A DNA stretch of 64,000 bases, taken from assembly GCF_913775985.1 (NCBI RefSeq), contig NZ_CAJYMB010000147.1, positions 372,001 through 436,000 on the forward strand, read 5' to 3'. The stretch comes from an uncultured Pluralibacter sp. (GTDB lineage: Bacteria > Pseudomonadota > Gammaproteobacteria > Enterobacterales > Enterobacteriaceae). The notes under the pieces are model-generated. The model searched no databases, was not told the DNA's origin, and worked only from the letters and a program-made list of their open reading frames with translations. Below, piece after piece: positions 7,359-14,941 of this stretch (position 1 is its first letter; each line of letters begins with the position of its first letter). The translations under genes and the position numbers were made by a program.

Positions 7359-9296
7359 GTGGAAAAAGCAACCCCCGCGACGTGGCGTTATCTGGCTGCC
7401 GCCGTCTGTCTGTTTACGGTAAGCAGCGCGGCTGTCGCCGATTCGCTGGACGAACAGCGTAGCCGCTACGCGCAGATTAAACAGGCGTGGGATAGCAATC
7501 AGATGGACGTTGTCAGCCAGCTGATGCCGACCCTGAAAGCCTATCCGCTCTATCCCTATCTACAATACCGCGAGCTGACCAGCGATTTGAGCAGCGAGCC
7601 TGCTGAGGCAGTCGCTGCTTTTGTTCGCGACAATCCGACGCTACCGTCCACGCGAACGCTGCAAAATCGCTTTGTAAATGAGCTCGCCCGTCGCGAAGAC
7701 TGGCCGGGTCTGCTTGCGTTTAGTCCGCAAAAGCCGGGCACGGCGCAGGCCCAGTGTAATTACTACTACGCCAAATATCAGGCGGGCGATACTCAGGCGG
7801 CCTGGGCGGGGGCGAAAGACCTGTGGCTAACCGGCGCTAACCGGCCATCCGCCTGCGATAAGTTGTTTGGCGCCTGGCGCGCGTCCGGTGAGCAGGATCC
7901 GCTGGCGTACCTCGAGCGTATCCGGCTGGCGATGAAAGCCGGCAATATCCGACTGGTGAACGCGCTGGCGGGGCAGATGCCCGCTGACTATCAGACGATT
8001 TCCGGGCAGGTGCTGAGCCTGGCCGCCAATCCCGCAGGCGTGCTGACGTTTGCGCAGAATACCGGCGCCACCGATTTTACCCGCCAGATGGCGGCGATCG
8101 CCTTCAGCCGCGTGGCGCGTCAGGACGTGGAGAACGCCCGGGCGCTGATCCCGATGCTGGCCCGGGCCCAGCAGCTCAATGAAGAACAAACTCAGGCGCT
8201 GCGCGATATCGTGGTCTGGCAGCTGATGGGCGCGGAGGTGACCGACGAGCAGGCGCGCTGGCGCGACGACGCGATTATGCGTTCCGGTTCGACCGCACTG
8301 GTGGAGCGGCGGATCCGCATGGCGCTCGGCGCCGGCGACCGGCGCGGGCTCAATACCTGGCTGGCGCGCCTGCCGATGGAGGCGAAAGAGAAGGATGAAT
8401 GGCGCTACTGGCAGGCGGATTTGCTGATGGACAGCGGCCGGGAAGACGAGGGGAAAGCCATCCTTCGCCAGTTAATGCAGGCGCGCGGATTCTATCCGAT
8501 GGTCGCCGCCCAGCGGCTGGGGGAGGCGTATCCAATCCGCGTTGATACAGTGGAGGGTTCTGCGCCGTCCGATCTGATTAGCGGCCCGCAGATGGCGCGG
8601 GTGCAGGAGCTGATGTACTGGAACCAGGACAACACCGCTCGCGGGGAGTGGACCAGCCTGGTGAGCGGCCGCAGCCGCGCCGAGCAGGGGCAACTGGCAA
8701 AATATGCCTACGATCGCGACTGGTGGGATCTCAGCGTGCAGGCGACCATTGCCGGCAAGCTGTGGGACAACCTGCAGGAGCGCTTCCCGCTGGCGTACAA
8801 AAATCTGTTTGCCCGCTACACCGGCGAGGCAGACATCAGCCAGAGCTACGCGATGGCGATTGCCCGCCAGGAGAGCGCGTGGAATCCCAAGGCCCGCTCT
8901 CCGGCAGGCGCGTCCGGGCTGATGCAGATCATGCCCGGCACGGCTACCCACACGGTGAAGATGTTTAATCTCCCGGGCTATAACAGCCAGAGCCAGCTGC
9001 TCGATCCCGACACCAATATCAGCATCGGCACTCGCTATCTGCAGTATGTGTCGCAGCAGTTTGGTAATAACCGCCTCTATGCTTCCGCGGCGTATAACGC
9101 CGGGCCGGGCCGGGTGCGCACCTGGCAGAGGAACAGCGCCGGGCGCATTGGCGCCGTCGCTTTCGTGGAGAGTATTCCCTTCGCGGAAACCCGCGGCTAC
9201 GTAAAGAACGTGCTGGCTTATGACGCGTACTATCGCTACTTCATGGGAGAAAAACCGAACGTGCTGACTGACGCCGAGTGGCAGCAGCGTTACTGA
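7359..9296 (+). CDS. slt: Soluble lytic murein transglycosylase Slt70
   Basis: Periplasmic enzyme that cleaves the MurNAc-GlcNAc bond of peptidoglycan with formation of 1,6-anhydro ends. GTG 7359 was chosen because GGAG at 7350-7353 is well spaced and it gives 645 residues, the E. coli length. An ATG eight codons earlier has no ribosome site. The signal peptide is about 26 residues, with cleavage after AVA before DSLDE. The body is the helical superhelix domain. The C-terminal goose-lysozyme-like domain has the catalytic Glu in IARQESAWNP, then GLMQIMPGTA and AYNAGPGRV. trpR follows, as in E. coli. Confidence 0.97.
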   Translation: MEKATPATWRYLAAAVCLFTVSSAAVADSLDEQRSRYAQIKQAWDSNQMDVVSQLMPTLKAYPLYPYLQYRELTSDLSSEPAEAVAAFVRDNPTLPSTRTLQNRFVNELARREDWPGLLAFSPQKPGTAQAQCNYYYAKYQAGDTQAAWAGAKDLWLTGANRPSACDKLFGAWRASGEQDPLAYLERIRLAMKAGNIRLVNALAGQMPADYQTISGQVLSLAANPAGVLTFAQNTGATDFTRQMAAIAFSRVARQDVENARALIPMLARAQQLNEEQTQALRDIVVWQLMGAEVTDEQARWRDDAIMRSGSTALVERRIRMALGAGDRRGLNTWLARLPMEAKEKDEWRYWQADLLMDSGREDEGKAILRQLMQARGFYPMVAAQRLGEAYPIRVDTVEGSAPSDLISGPQMARVQELMYWNQDNTARGEWTSLVSGRSRAEQGQLAKYAYDRDWWDLSVQATIAGKLWDNLQERFPLAYKNLFARYTGEADISQSYAMAIARQESAWNPKARSPAGASGLMQIMPGTATHTVKMFNLPGYNSQSQLLDPDTNISIGTRYLQYVSQQFGNNRLYASAAYNAGPGRVRTWQRNSAGRIGAVAFVESIPFAETRGYVKNVLAYDAYYRYFMGEKPNVLTDAEWQQRY

Positions 9297-9319
9297 TCCT
9301 TCGGGAGTATGCTATGCTT

Positions 9320-9337
9320 GTACTCGCTAAAGAGTAC
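9320..9337. promoter_or_regulatory. Trp repressor operator of trpR
   Basis: An 18-base inverted repeat, GTACTC-N6-GAGTAC, lies 46 bases before the trpR start. Its sequence and position match the autoregulatory trpR operator of E. coli, where TrpR with bound tryptophan represses its own gene. Confidence 0.85.
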
Positions 9338-9383
9338 ATCCGGCGGATGGCCCGCGCCATCCGCCCCAACACGGTGGCATAAC

Positions 9384-9713
9384 ATGACCCAACAATCCCC
9401 CTATTCAGCCGAGGTTGCCGAGCAGCGCAACGAAGAGTGGCTCCGCTTTGTGGAGCTGCTGCGCCAGGCCTATGAGGCCGATCACCAGCTGCCTCTGCTA
9501 AACCTGATGATGACGCCCGACGAGCGCGAGGCGCTGGGCACCCGGGTGCGCATTATTGAGGAGCTGCTGCGGGGAGAGCTGAGCCAGCGCGAGCTGAAAA
9601 ACACCCTCGGTGCGGGGATTGCTACGATTACCCGGGGATCCAACAGCCTGAAGTCTGCGCCGCCGGAACTGCGCCAGTGGCTGGAGCAGGCCCTGCGGGA
9701 AACTCAGCGGTAG
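9384..9713 (+). CDS. trpR: Trp operon repressor TrpR
   Basis: Homodimeric all-helical repressor that needs L-tryptophan as corepressor and controls trp, aroH, mtr and its own gene. ATG 9384 gives 109 residues, close to the 108 of E. coli. Earlier in-frame starts would overlap the operator. The helix-turn-helix is seen in [23 protein letters not shown]. The conserved core [20 protein letters not shown] is intact. The 3' end overlaps the 3' end of convergent yjjX by ten bases, so no terminator fits between the two genes. Confidence 0.97.
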   Translation: MTQQSPYSAEVAEQRNEEWLRFVELLRQAYEADHQLPLLNLMMTPDEREALGTRVRIIEELLRGELSQRELKNTLGAGIATITRGSNSLKSAPPELRQWLEQALRETQR

Positions 9714-10219
9714 ATCGGGTTGTGAAACGGACTCAGCGCCAGCAGCACCGCCTGGTGATAAACGCTGGTGCGGGTCAGCGCGCCATTGGTGAAGATGCCA
9801 ATGGCCCCCTCTTTTGTTCCGATGTTGTCAATGCCGCTATAGCGCGACATCACCGGCCCCAGCGCCTCGCCGGCGCGCACCTTCTCCAGGATCACCTCCG
9901 GCAGGGGCAGCGTCGCCGAGCGGGCCTCGGCGCGCTGTTCGCGGCTTTCAATCGCGACCCAGCTGAAAGTGCTGCCGTCGTCGATGCCAGCTTCAATCGC
10001 CACCCAAAAATCGGCGTCCGGGCGAAGCCTGCGGGCGTTGGCGATGCGGTTGCGCGCCCCGGCCCGGGTTTCGTCGCTGCCGAACGGCTGTTCCGGCACG
10101 CCGCTCTCGACGGAAATGGCGTCAATATGGCAGGATCCTTCGCCGAAGATCTGGCTGAAAGCCTGCAGAATCGCCTGAATTTTGGCGGGATTGCTGGTAG
10201 CTGAGACAATCTGATGCAT
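9704..10219 (-). CDS. yjjX: Inosine/xanthosine triphosphatase YjjX
   Basis: House-cleaning phosphatase that removes inosine and xanthosine triphosphates and prevents their entry into nucleic acids; the E. coli homologue also associates with elongation factor Tu. The 171 residues align along their whole length with E. coli YjjX, including the N-terminal [11 protein letters not shown] nucleotide-binding start, [17 protein letters not shown] and the central [12 protein letters not shown]. It converges on trpR and is divergent from gpmB, with only about 50 bases for both promoters. Confidence 0.95.
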   Translation of the reverse strand: MHQIVSATSNPAKIQAILQAFSQIFGEGSCHIDAISVESGVPEQPFGSDETRAGARNRIANARRLRPDADFWVAIEAGIDDGSTFSWVAIESREQRAEARSATLPLPEVILEKVRAGEALGPVMSRYSGIDNIGTKEGAIGIFTNGALTRTSVYHQAVLLALSPFHNPIYR

Positions 10220-10272
10220 AATCAGAACCCTTACGGCAAAAAATAATCACCGCAGTATAACGGATAATGAGC

Positions 10273-10920
10273 ATGTTACAGGTATACCTAGTTCGCCACG
10301 GCGAAACGCTGTGGAACGCTGAACGACGCATCCAGGGGCAGTCCGACAGCCCGCTGACTGAACAGGGCGAGCGTCAGGCTCAGCAGGTCGGCGAGCGCGT
10401 TCGCGCGCTGGGCATCACGCATATTATCGCCAGCGATCTCGGGCGCACCCGCCAGACCGCGGGCTACATTGCCGCAGCCTGCGGCTGCGACGTCATTCTC
10501 GATCCGCGCCTGCGCGAGCTTGATATGGGCGTGCTGGAGCGGCGGCTGGTGGACTCCCTGACGCCGGAAGAAGAAGGCTGGCGCCGCCGGCTGGTTGACG
10601 GCACGCCGGATGGGCGCATCCCCGAAGGGGAGTCGATGCAGGAGCTGGGGGATCGCGTGCGCGCCGCGCTGCACGACTGCCTCGAATTGCCGGAAGGCAG
10701 CCGCCCGCTGCTGGTGAGCCACGGTATTGCGCTGGGTTGTCTGGTCAGCACTATCCTCGGGCTGCCGGCCTACGCCGAACGCCGCCTGCGGCTACGCAAC
10801 TGTTCAATTTCGCGAGTGGATTATCAGCAGAGCCCGTGGCTGGCGCCAGGCTGGGTGGTGGAGACGGCAGGGGATGTCTCACATCTGGACGCCCCTGCTC
10901 TGGATGAGATTCAGCGCTAG
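10273..10920 (+). CDS. gpmB: Phosphoglycerate mutase-family phosphatase GpmB
   Basis: Histidine phosphatase superfamily member. The RHGE catalytic motif is in LVRHGETLWNAE, with the second active-site His in LLVSHGIALG. Despite its name, E. coli GpmB has little mutase activity and acts as a phosphatase. The start at 10273 gives the 215 residues of E. coli; an ATG two codons earlier (10267) is the alternative, and neither has a strong ribosome site. The stop TAG overlaps the stop of convergent rob, so both share the palindrome CTAG. Confidence 0.95.
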   Translation: MLQVYLVRHGETLWNAERRIQGQSDSPLTEQGERQAQQVGERVRALGITHIIASDLGRTRQTAGYIAAACGCDVILDPRLRELDMGVLERRLVDSLTPEEEGWRRRLVDGTPDGRIPEGESMQELGDRVRAALHDCLELPEGSRPLLVSHGIALGCLVSTILGLPAYAERRLRLRNCSISRVDYQQSPWLAPGWVVETAGDVSHLDAPALDEIQR

Positions 10921-11786
10921 CGGCGAACCGGGATCATATAGTCGCAGCGCAGCTTGAGCGATCCTTCACTGACGCGGGTCTCCTGCTGCGGATAGAAGCG
11001 CTCAATATCCTTGCCCTTGCGGCGGATGAGGCCCAGCATCGGCATGCAGGTACCGTAAACGGTCAGGATAAACTCCTGCAGCCCGCTGGTGAGGCCTTCA
11101 TAGCTGAACATCACATAATCGCCGCCGTCTACCGCGATCGGCTGCGCGTGCTGCACGTAGCCATTCATCATTTCCGCAGTGAGGGCGGTGGTGAAGAAGA
11201 TCTCCTGCTCGTCATCTTTATCGTGGCTCGGGCGCGGTTCGTGCAGGCCGTACATCTCTGCCGGTAAAGAGGGCGCATTGCCGAGAAATTCACGCCAGAA
11301 CTGGGCCCGCATCTGCTGGCGATAAGCGGAAATCTCTTCCAGCTTGCAGGTGTAGCTCTGGGTGATCCCCATCAGATGCATGTCCGGCAGGGTGACAAAC
11401 TCATGCTTCGGCATTTTGAATTCGCCAAGGCGCAGCGGCGGGCGCATGCCGAAAGAGTTCCAGTCTGGCGCCCGACGATACAGCGCAGGCGTTGCGGTAA
11501 ACTGTTTTTTAAAGGCGCGGGTGAAGGTTTGCTGGGAGTCAAAACGATATTGCAGAGCGATATCGAGAATGGGGCGGGCCGTAAGGCGTAGCGCTACCGC
11601 TGACTTTGACAGACGGCGCGCGCGGATATAGGCACCGATCGCATGACCTGTAACGTCCTTAAACATTCGCTGCAGATGCCACTTGGAGTAGCCGGCCTTC
11701 GCGGCAACATTATCCAGTGACAAAGGCTGATCGAGATGATCTTCGATCCAGCTCAGAAGATCGCGAATTATGCCAGCCTGATCCAT
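10917..11786 (-). CDS. rob: Right-origin-binding transcription activator Rob
   Basis: AraC/XylS-family activator of the mar/sox/rob regulon (efflux, organic-solvent and antibiotic tolerance). Unlike MarA and SoxS it has a ligand-sensing C-terminal GyrI-like domain that responds to bile salts and fatty acids. The two helix-turn-helix motifs lie in the first 110 residues (SLDNVAAKAGYSKWHLQRMF and DIALQYRFDSQQTFTRAF). The remaining 180 residues are the effector domain. Length 289 equals E. coli Rob. It is divergent from creA. Confidence 0.97.
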   Translation of the reverse strand: MDQAGIIRDLLSWIEDHLDQPLSLDNVAAKAGYSKWHLQRMFKDVTGHAIGAYIRARRLSKSAVALRLTARPILDIALQYRFDSQQTFTRAFKKQFTATPALYRRAPDWNSFGMRPPLRLGEFKMPKHEFVTLPDMHLMGITQSYTCKLEEISAYRQQMRAQFWREFLGNAPSLPAEMYGLHEPRPSHDKDDEQEIFFTTALTAEMMNGYVQHAQPIAVDGGDYVMFSYEGLTSGLQEFILTVYGTCMPMLGLIRRKGKDIERFYPQQETRVSEGSLKLRCDYMIPVRR

Positions 11787-12001
11787 ATAATATCCTCATC
11801 CATATACGCGTGTGCGGGTGCCTCTTAGTAGGGTAGCGGATAATAGCATTTTTTGATGTTGGCGCATTGAGGGTTTTTTTTGTCCAAAATAGTCAATTTT
11901 AATGACCAACAATGATTAAGTTTATAAATGAGTGATCTATATACATATTCTGCACGTATCGTAAGGAATAATCCGAAATCATTTTCAAACATGGTAACAA
12001 T

Positions 12002-12478
12002 ATGAAATACAAGAAATTAATTTCGTGTGCGCTGCTGATGCTGGCAGGCAGCGGTGTCGCCAGCGCGGAGCAGATTGGCTCTGTGGATACCGTTTTTAAA
12101 GTCTTTGGCCCGGATCACAAGATTGTGGTTGAAGCGTTCGACGATCCGGATGTACAAAATGTGACCTGTTACATTAGTCGCGCTAAGACTGGCGGTATCA
12201 AAGGTGGGCTGGGTCTGGCGGAAGACACTTCCGATGCGGCTATCTCCTGCCAGCAGGTGGGGCCTGTTGAATTAAGCGAAAAAGTCAAAAGCGGCAAGGC
12301 GCAGGGGGAAGTGGTTTTCCAGAAACGCACCTCTCTGGTGTTCAAAAAGCTGCAGGTGGTGCGCTTTTACGACGCCAAACGCAATGCGCTGGTTTATCTG
12401 ACCTATTCGGACAAAGTCGTCAACGGCTCGCCGAAAAACGCGCTCAGCGCGGTGCCGATTATGCCGTGGTCTAAATAA
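12002..12478 (+). CDS. creA: Periplasmic protein CreA
   Basis: Conserved DUF-type protein of unknown function. Its 158 residues match E. coli CreA closely, for example [15 protein letters not shown] and [18 protein letters not shown] signal peptide of about 22 residues ends at ASA before EQIGS, so export to the periplasm is expected. In E. coli it heads creABCD. Here a strong terminator follows directly and arcA comes next, so the CreBC two-component system and CreD are not at this locus. Confidence 0.95.
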   Translation: MKYKKLISCALLMLAGSGVASAEQIGSVDTVFKVFGPDHKIVVEAFDDPDVQNVTCYISRAKTGGIKGGLGLAEDTSDAAISCQQVGPVELSEKVKSGKAQGEVVFQKRTSLVFKKLQVVRFYDAKRNALVYLTYSDKVVNGSPKNALSAVPIMPWSK

Positions 12479-12514
12479 CACCCAGGCAGGTTTACCGCTG
12501 CATGTTGCAGGCAT

Positions 12515-12543
12515 AAAAAAACGGCGCGATGCGCCGTTTTTTT
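12515..12543. terminator. Bidirectional terminator between creA and arcA
   Basis: A perfect 13-base inverted repeat: seven A residues and CGGCGC, a 3-base GAT loop, then GCGCCG and seven T residues. It serves convergent creA and arcA equally well. Confidence 0.95.
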
Positions 12544-12558
12544 ATGGGGTGAACAAAT

Positions 12559-13275
12559 TTACTCTTCGAGATCGCCGCAGAAACGGTAGCCTTCACCGTG
12601 AATAGTGGCAATGATCTCAGGCGTGTCCGGCGTGGATTCGAAATGCTTACGAATGCGGCGGATAGTCACGTCAACGGTGCGGTCGTGCGGCTTAAGCTCG
12701 CGGCCTGTCATTTTCTTCAGCAGCTCTGCGCGGGACTGGATCTTGCCCGGGTTTTCACAGAAGTGCAGCATGGCGCGAAACTCGCTGCGCGGCAGTTTAT
12801 ACTGCTCGCCGTTCGGGCTAACCAGCGAACGGCTGTTGATATCCAGCTCCCAGCCGTTGAACTTGTAGCTCTCAACGGTGCGACGCTCTTCGCTCACGCT
12901 GCCCAGATTCATGGTGCGGGAGAGCAGGTTACGCGCGCGGATAGTCAGCTCACGCGGGTTAAACGGTTTGGTGATATAGTCATCTGCGCCGATTTCCAGA
13001 CCGAGGATTTTATCCACTTCGTTGTCGCGGCCGGTCAGGAACATCAGTGCTACGTTAGCTTGCTCGCGCAGTTCGCGGGCTAGCAGAAGGCCATTTTTCC
13101 CTGGCAGGTTGATATCCATAATCACGAGATTGATATCATGCTCGGAAAGGATTTGATGCATTTCCGCGCCGTCGGTGGCTTCGAACACATCATAGCCTTC
13201 AGCTTCAAAAATACTTTTTAACGTGTTGCGTGTTACCAACTCGTCTTCAACGATAAGAATGTGCGGGGTCTGCAT
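12559..13275 (-). CDS. arcA: Aerobic respiration control response regulator ArcA
   Basis: OmpR-family response regulator phosphorylated by ArcB. It represses aerobic-respiration genes when oxygen is low. The receiver domain covers residues 1-120, with phospho-acceptor Asp54 in VIMDINLPG and the conserved Lys in YITKPF. The winged-helix DNA-binding domain is residues 135-238. Length 238 equals E. coli. The long upstream region (13276-13900) contains yjjY on the other strand and an FNR-type site, consistent with the several promoters known for arcA. Confidence 0.98.
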   Translation of the reverse strand: MQTPHILIVEDELVTRNTLKSIFEAEGYDVFEATDGAEMHQILSEHDINLVIMDINLPGKNGLLLARELREQANVALMFLTGRDNEVDKILGLEIGADDYITKPFNPRELTIRARNLLSRTMNLGSVSEERRTVESYKFNGWELDINSRSLVSPNGEQYKLPRSEFRAMLHFCENPGKIQSRAELLKKMTGRELKPHDRTVDVTIRRIRKHFESTPDTPEIIATIHGEGYRFCGDLEE

Positions 13276-13370
13276 GTTTGCTACCTAAATTGCCAACTAA
13301 ATCGAAACAGGAAGTACAAAAGTCCCTAACCCGCCTGATGCATGTCGTAAATTAACATGCCCGGCATTAC

Positions 13371-13511
13371 ATGACTAAAGTACGTAATTGCGTTCTTGAT
13401 GCACTTTCCATCAACGTCAACAACATCATTAGCTTGGTCGTGGGCACTTTCCCTCTGAACCCGACAGTGTCAAAAACGGCTGTTATCCTAACCATTTTAA
13501 CAGCGACATAA
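13371..13511 (+). CDS. yjjY: Small conserved ORF YjjY
   Basis: A 46-codon ORF opposite the arcA leader. Its predicted peptide (MTKVRNCVLDALSINVNNII at the N-terminus, ending in LTILTAT) agrees nearly residue for residue with E. coli YjjY as I recall it. Function is unknown. The DNA lies in the arcA promoter/leader region, so conservation may come from regulatory sequence rather than the peptide. No clear ribosome site is seen before ATG 13371. Confidence 0.55.
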   Translation: MTKVRNCVLDALSINVNNIISLVVGTFPLNPTVSKTAVILTILTAT

Positions 13512-13900
13512 CAGGCTAAGAGACAGCGGACACTCAATAAAACTACGCTTCGTTGACATATATCAAGTTAAATTGTAGCACGTTAACAGTTTTGTGAAAT
13601 GTCCGTATCTGAATGATAGCCTTTGTCACAAATATTCAACATTACGGATGGTTGCTAACTGGAACTGATAAATATGCTGAACCCAAAAGATGGGAAGTCA
13701 TCGTATTCGCATTACCCTTCTTTTACATAGGGATATGCATGTTCTGTTAACATTCTCCAGGTACTGACTGGCTATTGATAGTTCAGTAAATCTTATATGT
13801 TAAGTGTGGCAATTGCATTAGCTTTTGTTGCATAAAAGTAAATTCGCGATGCGTAAAATGTTTGGCCATTTTCACGATTGCGAAAGGATAAAATGAGAAA
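13512..13900. promoter_or_regulatory. Long arcA / yjtD intergenic regulatory region
   Basis: This 389-base AT-rich stretch contains no convincing further gene. It holds the distal arcA promoters and the yjtD promoter. The one site I can name is the FNR-like sequence at 13553-13566. The yjtD start is at its right edge. Confidence 0.5.
13553..13566. promoter_or_regulatory. FNR-like binding site upstream of arcA
   Basis: TTGACATATATCAA fits the FNR consensus TTGAT-N4-ATCAA with one mismatch. In E. coli an FNR-dependent distal promoter drives arcA from the equivalent upstream region, so this is probably the anaerobic activator site for arcA. Confidence 0.65.
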
Positions 13901-14587
13901 ATGCGGTTATCAATTGTACTGGTTTCACCAGCAAGAGCTGAAAACGTCGGCGCCGCCGCGCGGGCGATGAAAACCATGGGTTTTACCGAGATGCGCATCG
14001 TGGACAGCCTGGCGCACCTGGAGCCCGCGGCGGGATGGGTAGCGCACGGTTCGGGCGACATTCTGGAGAATGTCACCTGTTTTCAGACGCTTGAAGAAGC
14101 GCTTCACGATGTTGATTTTACCGTGGCGACGACCGCGCGCTCCCGTGCGCGCTTTCACTATTACGCGACGCCGCAGGAGCTTCTGCCGATGCTGGAAGAA
14201 AAGGCCGAATGGATAAGCCACGCCGCGCTGGTTTTTGGCCGGGAGGATTCCGGCCTGACTAACGAGGAGCTGGCGCTGGCGGACGTGCTCAGCGGCGCGC
14301 CTCTGGCGGCGGATTATCCTTCGCTGAACCTCGGTCAGGCGGTGATGGTGTACTGCTATCAGCTTTCGTCCCTGCGGCTAAAAATGGCGCAATCCATTAC
14401 CCGCAGTGATGAAAATCAGCTGCAGGCGCTGAGGCAGCGCGCCGCGGTGCTGCTTGAAAATGTTGGGGCTGCTGACGATAGCAAGCTGGCCGACTGGCTC
14501 CAGCAGCGCATCGGCCTGCTGGAGCAGCGGGATACCGCGATGCTGCACCGGCTGCTCCACGATATCGAAAAAAAACTTGCCGACTAA
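13901..14587 (+). CDS. yjtD: SpoU/TrmH-family RNA methyltransferase YjtD
   Basis: SPOUT-fold RNA 2'-O-methyltransferase related to TrmJ; the exact RNA target is not known. The N-terminus IVLVSPARAENVGAAARAMKTMG and the knot motifs GREDSGLTNEEL and YPSLNLGQAV are typical of the family. Length 228 equals E. coli YjtD, and its position between arcA and thrL is conserved. The predicted protein is cytoplasmic with no extra domain. Confidence 0.93.
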   Translation: MRLSIVLVSPARAENVGAAARAMKTMGFTEMRIVDSLAHLEPAAGWVAHGSGDILENVTCFQTLEEALHDVDFTVATTARSRARFHYYATPQELLPMLEEKAEWISHAALVFGREDSGLTNEELALADVLSGAPLAADYPSLNLGQAVMVYCYQLSSLRLKMAQSITRSDENQLQALRQRAAVLLENVGAADDSKLADWLQQRIGLLEQRDTAMLHRLLHDIEKKLAD

Positions 14588-14794
14588 AAGACTGTTATAA
14601 GTTTTATGTATGGTTTTATGCGCTGCATGCAGGCCGGAAAATTGGTTTATTCGGTTGTGGCCGCGAGGATTTCAGGCGCAGACGGGAATGCGTCTGAAAT
14701 GTGACCAAATTCGAAATTCATTGACTTAAACAGCCTAATCCTTTAACCAATATAGGCAGACGACAGACAATAAATTACAGAGCACACAACATCC

Positions 14795-14863
14795 ATGATT
14801 CGCATCCGCCTGACCACCACCATTACCACAATCATCATTACCACAGGTAACGGTGCGGGCTAA
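14795..14863 (+). CDS. thrL: thr operon leader peptide
   Basis: A 22-residue leader peptide with seven Thr and six Ile codons in the middle and the conserved ending TTGNGAG. When charged threonyl- or isoleucyl-tRNA is scarce, ribosomes stall here and the downstream terminator does not form. E. coli ThrL has 21 residues. The N-terminus here (MIRIRL) differs from the E. coli MKRIST and adds two Ile codons. A CTTTAACCAATATAGGCA stretch at 14740-14757 matches the E. coli thr promoter region. Confidence 0.93.
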   Translation: MIRIRLTTTITTIIITTGNGAG

Positions 14864-14880
14864 CGCGTACAGAAACAAAG

Positions 14881-14918
14881 AAAAAAGCCCGCACCTGACA
14901 GTGCGGGCTTTTTTTTCG
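14881..14918 (+). terminator. thr attenuator
   Basis: A 12-base stem, AAAAGCCCGCAC with GTGCGGGCTTTT, closes a 6-base loop and runs into an uninterrupted T-tract. It starts 17 bases after the thrL stop, where the E. coli thr attenuator lies. Confidence 0.95.
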
Positions 14919-14941
14919 ACCAAAGATCAAGGGGTATTACC

